DNA of 64,000 bases from Camelus bactrianus (Eukaryota > Chordata > Mammalia > Artiodactyla > Camelidae). The notes beneath the pieces were generated by a model. It worked only from the letters and a program-made list of their open reading frames with translations. It ran no database searches and was not told the origin of the DNA. Shown piece after piece: positions 33,873 to 44,713 of the stretch (position 1 is the stretch's first letter; each line of letters opens with the position of its first letter). Where the stretch lies: positions 37,899,206 through 37,963,205 of the forward strand of contig NC_133555.1 of NCBI RefSeq assembly GCF_048773025.1. Direction: 5' to 3'. The position numbers and the translations under genes were made by a program.

Positions 33873-34396
33873 TGTGGCTACGGAACAGAGAAGAACAACC
33901 CTGACTCCATATTGGATCTATTCCTTTAGCTCTAACCTTTGTGCTGTTGCCAGTGCTTAGTGATGCTGGCCTGCTCTGCACCTTCTGTAAAAGAACGTTG
34001 CCTACAGCTGAAATATACATAAGAGCTCATTCTCAGGTCTCTGACCTTTAAAGGTATGATGCTTTTCCATTTGTATAGAGATAAAAAGTTGCAGAACACA
34101 TAATAACACTCGTCTTGTTGGAGGTTTAGGAATGCTGTGACCAGTCCTACATGGACAGCTGCATGAACAAAGGATTCCAGCGCCAAGAAGTCTACAACAA
34201 CCAGCCACACCCCCTCCCCCTTCAGTATAAAAGAGGCCTGAATTCTAACTCAGGGAAGATGGTTCTTTGGGATACCAGTTCACCATTTTGGTCTACTGGC
34301 TTTCCAAATAAAGTCGCTATTCCTTGCCCCAACACCTCATCTCTCAGTTTATTGACCTGTCGTGTGGTGAGCAGTACAACCTTGGACTTGGTAACA
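33873..34396 (+). mobile_element. Solo LTR of an endogenous retrovirus (fossil)
   Basis: A segment of about 525 bp starts with TG and ends with CA. It contains a TATA box (tataaaag at 34226-34233), a polyadenylation signal (aataaa at 34307-34312) about 75 bp downstream, and a T/C-rich end. This is the layout of a retroviral LTR. No internal retroviral region and no second LTR are seen nearby, so it is a solo LTR left by recombination. It most resembles class I (gammaretrovirus-like) LTRs. The family name is uncertain. Boundaries are approximate. Clear target duplications were not found. Confidence 0.6.
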
Positions 34397-34648
34397 GCTA
34401 GACAAAAGCCCTGGATGGAGACATCTGTGGAGCACATGGGGAGGGCGCACGGTACCTAGTTCTAACATCAGCAGGTTGCCTACACTGTCAGTGTGCAATG
34501 TTCTAATTAAGGGGCTGTTCTAATTTGGGTGCCCTGAACTTCCCAGAGCATTTCTGATGAGGGTGGAAGCCTCTCACGCAGCCTTGAACACTAGCCATCA
34601 GCATTAGGGACCTGGGTTCTGGCGCTGGGCAGGCCTGATACCACTATT
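34397..34648. other. Unique non-coding DNA
   Basis: Nothing recognised between the LTR fossil and the next MIR. Confidence 0.45.
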
Positions 34649-34815
34649 CCCAACTGAGTGCCCCAGATCAAAGGTATTGATCCATGTATGTCCTGATCGT
34701 CTTCTCTGTGAAGTGGACAAAGTGACCTCACAGAGGGTGTGGCACGGCAAGGAGCTACTGCATGGGCAGTCTTGATACAGTCCCGGCATACAGTAAATGC
34801 TCAGCATTGCTCACA
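34649..34815 (+). repeat. MIR SINE fragment
   Basis: 'gatcgtcttctctgtgaagt' then 'ggacaaagtgacctcacaga' then 'ggcatacagtaaatgctcag' fit the core and tail of MIR in sense orientation. Confidence 0.6.
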
Positions 34816-36470
34816 ATGCTCACTATTTTTAGAATCCTCCTGCAGTGAGGGGGTGGGTCCACTTGAAGTGGATTAAGTCTCTATCACCTAGTGTGAGCCA
34901 GAGATTATGGGTGAAGCTGTTTTGCTTGGGGAGTCTGAGCAAGTATGAAATCATGAAAGAGGAGAGAATGATGGCTGGACCCACGTGTATCTAGACCGCG
35001 ATGGCCAGCAAATGCCACAACCTGCTTTTCAAACAGAACGTTTAAGAGGAGGCAGTGGAATGGGGTGGGGGTCGGGGTGGGGAGTGGGGTTTGAGGGAGG
35101 AATTTGAATGGGTTTTCCCATCTCATTGACCTTAATTTTCAAAATAAACAGTCTCATGACAGTAAGTACACCCTATGTCTCAGCTTATCACCCAAAGACG
35201 GCAGCTAAATAATAGCAGGTAACAAGTGAAAGGTGGTTCCCAGCTTATAACCGCTGGGAACTGAGAAGCCAGAAAGACACCTGGATGGGCTTTCCTCTTG
35301 GCCTAGGAGGGCCCTACGTGAGGGTCTGAGAAATCTCCATCCTCAAATGCCCTGTGCTTTTCACATCTAGGAGAACTGTAACAGCCCTTTTTAGTTAATG
35401 AGTGAAATGGATGCTGGGGACCTGCCTTTTCTGAAATTTACTGGTACAGTCAGAGGGGTTGGAGGCCAGCCTTGTGGACGGCAGCGTTGAGGAGGCATTT
35501 AAAGGAGCTCATGAGCTATCTGCCTCCATCCATGGACTCAAATCACTCCAAGAGGCTGGGAAAAAAAAAACAAACAAAAAACCCACTTTGAGTGTAGGTA
35601 GGGGGCCAGGGAGAGAGAGGTGGTGATGAACAGCCATCCAGAGTATGAACTGGAGAACCATTTCAAGAAGGAAATCAGCAAACCACTCCAGACCATCTAT
35701 TTAAGGTGCTGCTGCAATTAACAGGTAATTTACAATGTGCATGAGAGGCTCTGCCTCCAGAAGTATCCGCTTTTAAGCATCACACGGTGTGTACCAGTGG
35801 AGAACATCTCCTGGGGATGCAGGGCTTCATGATTGCAGAGAGGTGGCAGAGGGCGACGTGCTGGGGTGCAAGCGAGTGCATTGCTTTGAAGTACTTTTTT
35901 TTTTTTTGGTATAGATGTTTGCCATCTGGTTCTTATACCTGTGATGAGCTCACTGATGCTAATTTCCCCCTTCCCCCACTGTCTCATCAGTAGCAAAGTC
36001 CTCCCAGGACCTCGGTACTCACAGTGGCTCCGGGGGACCATCAGCACCTCACTGAGTTGCTGGGAGACACGCATATCCTCAGGTCCACCCCTGACCTGCT
36101 GGATTGGAACCTGCACTTAGTAAGTTCCCTGGGTGAGCACAGGAAAGCGTGAGGAGCCCTTCTTGAGGGCAGAGTCTGATGGAGTGGAGAGGAGTGGGAA
36201 ACGGGCTGCTTCCCACCAGTCTGTTAGTTCAAGAAGATTATTCTTAAGCGTCAGTTGCGTCAGATTTTTCAGGGCAAAGAAATTAAGGGCAGGTAGAGTT
36301 TGGAAATTCTTGTTTCTGCTCATTTCGTAAATGCAACTCGGAGGACAGAAAGGCTCATCAACTGCTGGGAGCTCACTTTGCATCCTTCATCACTGTTACT
36401 AGACTTTGTGGGTTACACACCTATTTCTTCTCTTCCCTTAAATGAGGCTTTTTTTCTGGAGGCAGGACTG
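34816..36470. other. Unique non-coding DNA with a G-quadruplex motif
   Basis: No gene recognised. Contains the G-rich run at 35062-35089, A-run 35560-35580, and T-run 35886-35898. The minus-strand 128-codon frame at 35730-36116 has no protein likeness. Confidence 0.5.
35062..35089 (+). other. Predicted G-quadruplex
   Basis: Five runs of at least four G (35062-35065, 35067-35071, 35074-35077, 35079-35082, 35086-35089) are separated by loops of 1 to 3 bases. This is among the most stable G4 patterns known from folding rules. Confidence 0.7.
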
Positions 36471-37074
36471 ACCGGGAATGTATCCCTGTGCCTGGTTATT
36501 GGCCTCCAACCATCCCTTTCCCAATCTGGTTGCTCTCCAGTCATTGTCCACTCCGCCCCTGCTCACGGGTGTGCACAGATCAGCTCCTAGCCAGCAACAA
36601 TCACCTGCTCAGGCTGTCCTGGTCCCATCCTCTTTGGCTCCCACCCCGTCCACTCACCGGCCACTGTGTCTGCACTGTCCCCCAGCTCCCTCACCCTGCA
36701 GCTTGGCTGTGGGCATGCCATGTCTTTTACTTGCTCCTCTCAATCCTCTCCCATCCCCTTGTCACTCAGCTCTGGGACCTGGGAGGCTGACACACGGTGG
36801 GGACTCCATTTATGGCTCCCTTCCCTCCTGGTGGGGAGGCGAGGGAGTGCAAGATACGGATGCCCTGAGCTCACCCCTCTGCTGCATCCCTCCCCACACC
36901 GCTCTCTGTCTCAGGTTATGGTGGCAGCTCCGTCACTGCTCCTTGTCCTGGGTCTGTGTCACCTCTGTGGCTCCCCTAACCCCTGCCCACACCTCTGTAC
37001 ACTCCCTTGATTAAACTCTTCTTAAATTATCCAACTTAAGTGGGCTATCTGTTTTCTGCTGGGCCCCTGAACAC
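36471..37074. other. C-rich old repeat, family not assigned
   Basis: C- and T-rich sequence over 600 bases with long overlapping frames (36478-37014) of no known protein. The end around 36990-37075 ('gattaaactcttcttaaatt', 'gggctatctgttttctgctg') resembles the end of some old interspersed repeat that I cannot name. Confidence 0.35.
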
Positions 37075-37235
37075 TGACACACTGCTCTGCTACCCTCCAC
37101 ATCCCTGCATTCTCAAAGGTCCCCATGGCTTTCTAAAGATAAAGCCAATGGTGGTTTCTTTCCCCTTCACCTCTTTAAGCTGCAACTGATCGACAGTTTC
37201 CCTTGGAGCCACCCCCCTACACCCAAACATCACAT
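37075..37235 (+). repeat. CR1-clade LINE (L2/L3) ORF2 fragment
   Basis: 'ctgctctgctaccctccaca' then 'tctcaaaggtccccatggct' then 'aagataaagccaatggtggt' match the passage of CR1/L2 reverse transcriptase that normally reads 'KVTNDLL..KSNG'. It is diverged and non-coding. Confidence 0.55.
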
Positions 37236-37314
37236 TCAGAATGTCTGAAATAACTCATGCTACTCTCCAAATGTGCTTCCCAGGGGCATCACCACCCATC
37301 CCACCCAGGCTTCC

Positions 37315-37465
37315 ACCCACCCCTCCCAACCTTTGTCAGAGAGTTTCAGAATCATCAAGCTGGAGGAGGCTGGAGGCTTCCTGGTCCAACTCAATGGGGC
37401 ACAGAAGCTTGGTGAGCCATCTGCCCAAGGGTGCCTGGCTGTTTTAGCATGTGGGTCATCGTATG
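37315..37465 (-). repeat. MIR-like or L3-like fragment
   Basis: 'gagagtttcagaatcatcaa' through 'ggtccaactcaatggggcac' resembles the 'catctagtccaac...' and 'cagagaagtt' series of MIR-type or L3 repeats in reverse orientation. The assignment is loose. Confidence 0.35.
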
Positions 37466-38555
37466 AAAAGTTCAGGCTCTTTCCATCTCCCTGCCTCCCC
37501 TCCCCGGACATGGGAGCTTCAGAGTGCTGGGCACACCTGCCCTGCCCATAACCTCTGCCACGCCCATCTCAAATTCTTATTCTCCAGAGACATCCTCTCC
37601 TAAGCTCCTTGACAGCGTCTCCATCCCAGTCTCTCCCACTCTAAGTCCTTTCACCTCAGGGAGGACCACTAACTCATCTGAAAAATACCATTTTGAAGGT
37701 ATCAGCCACCAGCTCCAAACTGCTCCTGGCTTCCCGGCTTGCACAAGCTCCTTATCCGTGCACACAATCTGGTGGCCCACCACCTGGGACAGCTCGCAGC
37801 CCCCTCTCACCTGTGGAAACAGGTTCCCCACCGCGGCTCCAGGGCATGCCCGCAGCCCAGCCCACCACACCCATCCTACCCCGCCGTTGCCACATTGAGG
37901 ATCCAGCCCAAGCCTGGCATCCTTCTAGAGCTCAGAGCTGGCTCGGGAAGCCCTAGGGACTCCCCCTTTCTCTCATTTCCTACAGTCCCCCATTTTCTGT
38001 CCCATTTATCATTAAACAATTAGTCATGTCCTACTTCTGGCTGCCTTGATCGGCAACGAAAGACACACATTTAACGCTTTCCGCTGCCCTTGCCTAACCG
38101 TTCCCACCAGATCTGAGCTCTGCTCAGGAGACACGACCACTTCTCTGTCGCATCCAGCAGAGCAGGATACGAACGGAAGGTGCCAGAAGGACAGCACGCC
38201 ACCCTCCATTTCACACCAGGAGCACCTATGAATAAAAGATGGTAAAGGGGGACTCTGAGTGCCCTGGGAATCAGAGAAGGTGCAGCGACCGTCATTCAAC
38301 CTCTGCTGTCCTCCAAACCGCCTAAAATGAGGTCTCCAAGGTCTGGTTTCGGTGTTTTATATAAACCTGGCCTCATTACAGCTGATTAAATATATGGCAG
38401 GTTCTATTTAAATAGAGATTATGGCATCCAGATGTTTTTCTCTCAAGATGCTGAAGTGCTTCTATATTCTGACCCTCACGAGAGACCCTCATGGGAGACG
38501 AGTACCCCCACCTCTGCTCAGGTGCACCCTCCCCCGCCCGCCCCCATCACATGCT
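37466..38555. other. C-rich non-coding DNA, probable L2 debris
   Basis: Several passages resemble L2 in sense orientation (for example 'ctccaaactgctcctggctt' near 37713 and 'ctgagctctgctcaggagac' near 38113), but none is long enough for a firm call. Overlapping frames on both strands have no known protein. Confidence 0.35.
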
Positions 38556-38770
38556 GCTACTGGCTGCCTCTCCTTACTGTCCCCACTGCAGCAAGATTTT
38601 ATAAAAGCAAAGTGGATCGTGTCATTCTCTATTACCTTGCCCTTTCAGGTCCTCAACGGGACTCCCCACTCCCTCCACCTCGCAGTCCCCCATCAGGATG
38701 GCTCACCCCTCCCCCAACTCCTGCTCAGACCCCTCCCCCTAACCTAGCAGCCTCATCGACCCAACGTCCA
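38556..38770 (+). repeat. L2 LINE fragment
   Basis: 'aagtggatcgtgtcattctc' then 'gtcctcaacgggactcccca' match the L2 passage 'gtcagatcacatcactcc ... ccctccaatggcttccca' in sense orientation. Confidence 0.55.
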
Positions 38771-39206
38771 GGTTGTTGTCCAAGTGTCACTTAACACCTG
38801 TGTACAGGCTGTCCTGCCCACAAGCCATAAACTAAGGGCCAGAGATTTGGGTGTGATTCCCTCAGCATCTGGAAGTTCCTGCACGTTCGTTGTCAGTCCT
38901 CCACGTGGTGTCCCCTTTCACCTTCCTCAAGATAAAACTGTACCACAGTGGAATTCAGAGAGAGGCACGTCCTTTCCACCTGCCAGAAAGTTCTGTCTTG
39001 TCTCAAACTAATCTGAGCTATCATACCAGGAAAGCCTGCTCTGTCCCTGCGCTGGAATCCTGACGGGGAGGTGACAGGCTGAGTGAGGATTCCTGGCACC
39101 TGCAGTGGCAGAAGACTCCTCTCCCTGGGCTCTTTATTGGCCTCACAGGAGACAGCTAACCCCTGAGTAGTCTTGGAGAAGATACCCAGATGTTGGGTCT
39201 TGGTCT
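38771..39206. other. Unique non-coding DNA, nothing recognised
   Basis: No gene or clear repeat. Confidence 0.45.
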
Positions 39207-39650
39207 TCCTTTTTTTTTTTAGATTGCAGTGAAATATACATAAAGTTGACTATTTTAACCATTGGTTAAATCGCACTGTTGGGCAGCCAGCACCATTGTC
39301 CACCTAAAGAACTTTTTCATCTTCCCAAACTGAAACTCTGAACCCATTAAACCCCGATTCCCTCTTCTCCCCACCCAGCTCCTGTCGAGCGAGCGCCACT
39401 CTACGTTCTGTGTCTATGATGTTGACTACTCTAGGGACCCCATATGAGAGGAATTGTACGGTATTGGTCCTTTTGTGATAGGCTTATTTCACTTAGCCTA
39501 ACGATCTCAAGGCTCATCCATGTAGAAGCATGTTCCTTCCTTTTTAAGGCTGAATAATATTCCATTGTCTGGACAAACCCCATTTTGTTGAGCCATTCAT
39601 CTGTCCAAGGATACTTGGGTTGTTTCAACCCTTCCCCCCGTAAAATGTAG
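39207..39650 (-). mobile_element. L1 LINE 3' end, antisense, truncated
   Basis: A T-run at 39211-39220 marks the poly-A tail on the minus strand. 'gaactttttcatcttcccaa', 'tgactactctagggacccca', 'ggcttatttcacttagccta' and 'taaggctgaataatattcca' are well-known passages of older L1 3' ends in reverse. The element is truncated at its 5' end near 39650. Confidence 0.85.
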
Positions 39651-40643
39651 CCAGCACTGTTGACATTCTGCCCATATACACTTGGCACCTGCTGAAGCCA
39701 CCTGAGGCTTCTTGCCCTGGATTCTCTGCCTGAGGCTGCAGAGGGCAGGCTGGACATGCCAGGGCATTAACAGCCCCAGGAGTGGCCCTCAGCGACCTTG
39801 AGAGTTGGTGGTTGAAAGCTCCACCCAGCTCCCTACCCCTCATGGCTATAGTTACCAGCTCTCAAATGAAAGCCCACTGTCCTGGCCCCCTTTCCCTCTC
39901 GGTCTCCTTTCTCCTCTTCCCTGAGGAGCGCCATTTGGGCTCAGCTCCCAGATAAACCATTTGCTCTGGAATCCTCTCTCAGCATCAGCCTCTGGGGGAA
40001 ATCACAAGAGCTGTCGGCTCCTGCTGAGACCAGCCAAGCTGCTCTCTGGTTCGCTGCCTCTCCACCCAACGAGCTGAGTAGTGTCTCTCCCGCACGGGGA
40101 GAGACCACGGGGCAGTCAGTCAGGTCCTAAGTGCATCTCACCCCTGTAGCCAGGAGCCTGTCTGCCCTTCGGGGCTTACCACGCCCTCTGTGCCGACACC
40201 AGGATGTCTCACCATGTCTGGGCAGCCGGCTGTGGGTCCAGACCAAACACCATGCCTCCCCCATCGCGGGGGTAGAGGACTGAGCTTTCCTTTGGGTCAT
40301 CAAAGCCTCCCAGCTGCCTTCCTTTCTCTTTTCGGCAGCAAGGCTCCTTCCGCCGTGCTCACCCTTTCCTACAAACTGCAGAAGAGTCAGTGACACAGCC
40401 ACCCGGATCTGATGATATCAGAAAAGCAAGAGCCGGAGCGCAAGGCTTTTAAAGCAGCCGCTGTCCCTGACACCCAGCTGCAGTCACTGTCATGACTGTA
40501 AGTGGACATCCAGTCGTTAATGAGGTCACAGACCATGTTACCCTCCGTCCTGATTCAGGGTCCGGTGTCATTAGCACAGTGACTTTTCATGGATCCAGCT
40601 GAGATGGACCCATGGGGTGGCAGGGCTCATTCCTGTTTCATTT
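39651..40643. other. Unique non-coding DNA, nothing recognised
   Basis: No gene or clear repeat. Frames here overlap on both strands. Confidence 0.5.
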
Positions 40644-40898
40644 AAGAAAACACCACTGAGATTTGCAAATATTAACTACCGTAACTAAAAATCGATAAAA
40701 AACCAAATTTCTTCTACAAAGCACAGAGAACTATATTCAACATCTACAAGCAACCTATAATGAAAAAGAATATGACAATGAATAGATGCATGTACACGTA
40801 TGACTGAAACATTGTGCTGCACACTAGAAATCGACACTGTGTAACTGACTGTACTTCAATTAAAAGAAAAAACAAAACAAGAAAGAAATGACCACTGA
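40644..40898 (+). mobile_element. Short 5'-truncated L1 with target-site duplications
   Basis: The insert carries only the L1 3' UTR, with 'gcacagagaactatattcaa' near 40722 and an end in 'acttcaattaaaag' plus an A-rich tail. It is flanked by a 16-base direct repeat with two mismatches (40644-40659 and 40883-40898). The 3' UTR variant has 'tatgactgaaacattgtgct', a form I associate with camelids. Non-coding. Confidence 0.8.
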
Positions 40899-40985
40899 TT
40901 ATAAAAATGGAGCTTACTAAATTCCGCAAAGTCAATGTGTTCCTCTACTGCTTCACTCCCGGACAACTTACTCCAACCTGCCCAC
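40899..40985. other. Unique non-coding DNA
   Basis: Short gap, nothing recognised. Confidence 0.4.
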
Positions 40986-41140
40986 CAAGGCCAGGAGTAA
41001 ACCCCATTCATCAAACAGACGTTTGTGGAATACCCTCTCTGACGTCCGGAGCTGGGTCTGTGAGCGCACAGCGAAGCCTGAGATTGGGGGGAGGGGGCTG
41101 CCCTCCAAAGCCTCTCGTCTAGTGAGCGACAGACCAGCCA
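40986..41140 (+). repeat. Old interspersed repeat fragment, family uncertain
   Basis: 'ccattcatcaaacagacgtt' then 'ctctcgtctagtgagcgaca' follow the pattern of the common repeat with 'caacaaatatttattgagca' at its start and 'cagtctagtgggggagacag' later. I believe this belongs to the tail of an old L1ME-type or related element. Confidence 0.4.
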
Positions 41141-41254
41141 CGGCCCACGGCCACGAGCACAGACAGTGCGTCGCAGCTATTCCAGATGCTCCCTTTGAGG
41201 AAGGACTTGTTCTCCACACATTGCGGAGAGAAGAAGTGACGGGACCCCGCTGCC

Positions 41255-41345
41255 TCAGTCACCAAGGTCACCTGGCTGTTAAGGTCAAGCCAGGGTCTCA
41301 CCCAGATCGCAGGTCCCAGCACCACAGCCTTAACCCCTGTGCCGT
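41255..41345 (-). repeat. MIR-like fragment
   Basis: 'gtcaccaaggtcacctggct' then 'agggtctcacccagatcgca' fits the reversed 5' half of MIR (aaggtcacacagctag..., aacccaggtct...). Confidence 0.5.
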
Positions 41346-41890
41346 ACGGCTCCCCAGAAGCCCGAGGGATGATCTCTGCATTTTCACGGTTCCTGTCTCT
41401 GTGTCTGTAGTCTCCTTTTCTGAGCCTTGGAACAGAGCTGTCTCACCATCACGGGGAAATCCACACGGAAAAACAGATGTCTGCTCACCTTTCTGATTGT
41501 GCCAGACTCTTCTGACCCCTGTTCAGAGCAGCTTTGCATGAATGAAGGCTAAAGTCGGCGTTCTGATGGAGTGAAACAAACCACAGACATCCTAGGAGAT
41601 GTTTGTTTATCAGGATGTCAGGGCTGGGAGATTTGACAGAGGCCCCCCCTGGCCACTGAGGGTAACCATTTGACAAGGCCCTGCCACCTTGCTTTCCTGA
41701 GTTACCGAAATAGCCTTAGCTTTATCTCCTTTGCCAAGTTACAAATGTTTTAAAGTGCAGTGATCACAATAGCATATGGCACAATACAATACGTGTAGTG
41801 AGATACCCATGCATTTGTGGCTGCCCACACACACACACACCTTCCACTGAACTGTTCCAACACAGAGAATCCACACATCCCTCATCAATG
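41346..41890. other. Unique non-coding DNA
   Basis: A short CA run lies near 41828-41840. No gene recognised. Confidence 0.45.
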
Positions 41891-42130
41891 GCGGAAAAGA
41901 CCATTCATGCCAGGCACTGTTCCGGGTACTCGGAAGGATGCAGTGGTCTCTGCCTTGAGGTTCTCAGTCTAATGAGAAAGAGGGACCACCAGGGAATTCG
42001 CTTTAAGATGCTGTGATAAGAACACTGGTTACGAAGGGAGAGGGGCCACCGATCTTGCAGAAGTGGGGTGGGGGCGACTGGCAGTCAGGGTGGGCCCTGC
42101 AGAAGAGGAGACTCATGGTGAGCTCTTGAG
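41891..42130 (+). repeat. Old interspersed repeat, same type as 40986-41140
   Basis: 'gccaggcactgttccgggta' then 'ggttctcagtctaatgagaa' then 'gggtgggccctgcagaagag' keep the order of the same family (catch-phrase 'gtgccaggcactgttctagg'). Confidence 0.5.
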
Positions 42131-42229
42131 CATGAAACAGCAGTTAATTTATAGTTAATTTTAAAAAGTATGCAAGGTAATGGGTTAATGAGAAAAGGGC
42201 ATTTCCTAGTCAGGGACGTGGAGACAGGA

Positions 42230-42385
42230 GCTCAGGGCGTCAGCTACCGTGCTAGGAGGCCTAGATTCGGACCCTTGCCCCCGCCTGCTGGGCCTGGGAC
42301 CTTGAGCAGTTACTTTATGCGTCCTCTTACCTGTAGAACGGTGACTGCACACAGTAACTCATTTCATCCTCACTACAGACAGCTT
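42230..42385 (+). repeat. MIR SINE
   Basis: 'ggcctagattcggacccttg' then 'gggaccttgagcagttactt' then 'acctgtagaacggtgactgc' then 'agtaactcatttcatcctca' is MIR in sense orientation over most of its length. Confidence 0.75.
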
Positions 42386-43715
42386 AACCCACCAGGACCC
42401 ATTCAATCACCTGCTCATTCAAACGGCTCATGGACAGAAACCCTATTTTCTATGACTATGTCGCTTTGGTCTAGCAAAGATCAGGAAGTCCCCCTCAACC
42501 AGTGTCTCAGAGTTCTGCCGCATTCTTGGCTCCTGAACTAGACCTTGAGACACAAATGAAAGATGACCCTTTGGTTTTTGGGTACCATGCTTCCTGGCAG
42601 ATTAATATATGAGAATACATAACAGCTAACACGTTACCATGGAGAGGCAGGGAGAATTCAGCGGGCTCCGACAGGGCACAGGACAAGTACTGCTTCCGTC
42701 AGCTTTAGGGGCCTGTTAAGTCAATGGTCACACCCTTTGCAGGAGGTACCGTGGGGTGGATTGGTCCAGAGAGCGTGGCTTGAGGGAAAAGGAAATTTCC
42801 GCCACACTGACAGTTAACTGCAGCGAACTGCAGAAAACCGAGAGGCTCCCGTTTTAGAAAACAATCCACAAATAAATTGCCAATCAACAAGGCTCCATGT
42901 CCGCAGCAAACTCCTCTTCACAACAGCGAAGGAAGGGAGTGAGGGAAATTTATCATCTCTTTTCCTGAGCATATATCAACCCCCATTTCTGACAAGCGGT
43001 AATGGAAAATAGGCTTCCTGCATGCTTCTTGTCTCCTGGCTGTTGGTTCTTGAACTCGCTTTCTGCCTCTCCCTGATCTGGTAACATTCAATCTGTTTTG
43101 TGATGTTGACATGTCTAGTGACCCCGACTTGGCATGAGGCTTGCTTAGAATTTTAACTCAGTTCTCTCCTTGACTTTTCATGGCTTCTCCGTTTCTCCAG
43201 TGTTCACAGCCTCTGGTCCTTGGCACGAAAGAACCCAGAAGGCGGCAACTATGAATGAATAGCGACCTTGACCTTGGCTGGACCAGGGACCGGAACCATC
43301 TCTGAGACAGGCTTTCGCACAAGGAACTGGGGGTGGCGGGGAGAGTGACCGGGACGGTACAGGAGAACACCCAGGCTCTCTGTCCTCCGACAAGATCAAC
43401 AGCTAGATTAGACAGCTGGCCATGAACAGAACGGCTCTGGGAGAGTCCAGAGGCCACTTAAGAAGTATTAGCAACACAGCGGAACAAAAACCCTGAGAAT
43501 AATCGCACAAGAAAAGAAGGAAAGCAGCCTCACTCTGCCTGCGTCATCCCAGCCTCCAAGCCAGCATCATTCAGCGCCCAGAGGGAACAGTCCAGCCAGA
43601 AAGAGTTCCCTGGCCGGGAAAGGAAGAGCGGAACGAGCAGCTAGCGTCTCCAGCTTTTGGGAAGGGGACACCATGCAGAGGTCTCACTTTGGTTTTACCC
43701 TAGTTGGTCCCCTAC
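42386..43715. other. Unique non-coding DNA, no gene seen
   Basis: A gttaccatgg half X-box (RFX-like) is at 42633-42642. 42780-42900 is moderately AT-rich with no recognised repeat. No coding frame resembles a known protein. Confidence 0.5.
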
Positions 43716-43850
43716 AGAACAGTGCTCCTCAAAATTTAATGTGCACGTGAATTGCCTGCAGGTTCTGACTCAGCAGGTCTGCAGTGGAGTCTCAGGTTCT
43801 GTGTTTCTAACAAGCTCCCCCGGACCACATTTTGCAGGTTCTAGATAACC
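43716..43850 (-). mobile_element. MER5A DNA-transposon relic
   Basis: 'cctcaaaatttaatgtgcac' then 'tgaattgcctgcaggttctg' then 'gtttctaacaagctcccccg' is MER5A in reverse, shortened in the middle. Confidence 0.7.
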
Positions 43851-43990
43851 TAATTCAACCCTCTTGTTTTCAGATGATGACACTGAGGTCTCCAGAGTGG
43901 GGCAACGACTCGGGGAAAGATGGTTAGTGTAAGAAATGAATCTAAAATCTGGGCCTGTGATTCCTGGCCTAGCATCCTTTCAAAGGAATC
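43851..43990 (-). repeat. MIR-type SINE fragment
   Basis: 'taattcaaccctcttgtttt' then 'cagatgatgacactgaggtc' then 'gaatctaaaatctgggcctg' matches a MIR-type element in reverse orientation. Confidence 0.6.
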
Positions 43991-44428
43991 ACTTAAAGAG
44001 CCATGGAGGGAGGGCTTGCCCGCCTCTCAGGCTCAGTCTTTGGTAGCTTTTACTTGGATATGTCACTGAGTTTTGAATACTGGTTAGTGAAAGTCTAAAG
44101 CAGGAAACAGAAAGTTCAGAGTAACTGAATTCTCTGTGCTGAACCTGTTTCTTTGTCGGGGCTCTCGAAGAAGGGCTGATTTTATCAAGTACGAGGCTCT
44201 CAGGGCCACAGAAAGAGAGCCATCTTCTGTCCCCTGAGGTCACAAAGTGACAAGACGTTCTCAGGTTCTGCAGGAACGCACGCCTTTGACAACGCTCTGC
44301 ACACTCTTTAGTGTCACCATGTCTTCCTGATCTGGGTCACAAATAATCAGAGAGTGATCACCTATCAGCACCTGGAATAGCCTGGCTGTCACTCCGAGTG
44401 GAGGCAGGATGGCAGGCAAAGTGACAGA
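43991..44428. other. Unique non-coding DNA
   Basis: Nothing recognised. Confidence 0.45.
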
Positions 44429-44545
44429 GATCAGTGGTTCCCAAATGAGCCTCCAGCTCCACCCTGGTCATCCAGGAGTCTGAATGTGCAGACACCTGCC
44501 CAGCCAATTCTAATGTCCAACCAGTTTGAGGGACCAGCAGATTAG
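44429..44545. mobile_element. Possible MER5-type relic
   Basis: Starts with 'atcagtggttcccaaatgag', the hAT-type terminal motif, and ends with 'cagtttgagggaccagca'. Inner parts are too diverged for a firm family call or orientation. Confidence 0.4.
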
Positions 44546-44680
44546 CTGACCCCTCAAACTGCCTTTCAGCCTGGGATGGTGCCCTGAGCCAAGGGCTGAG
44601 ACCAGGTGGCTCGTGTGTCACCTGGTGACGAAGGGGATAAGGGCTCGTCGTGGGAGGGTGAAGCCAGCGCCCCTTCTCAG

Positions 44681-44713
44681 AGTTAACAAAGGGGTAACAG
44701 TTAACAAAGGGGT
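44681..44713. repeat. Tandem 18-bp duplication with SOX-type cores
   Basis: agttaacaaaggggt occurs at 44681-44695 and 44699-44713 without mismatch. Each copy has aacaaag, a SOX-type core, and gttaac. Confidence 0.6.

Noticed and set aside
36478-37014. 178-codon plus-strand open frame
   Set aside because: Low-complexity C/T-rich DNA with three overlapping frames. Rich in Ser, Pro and Leu only because of base composition.
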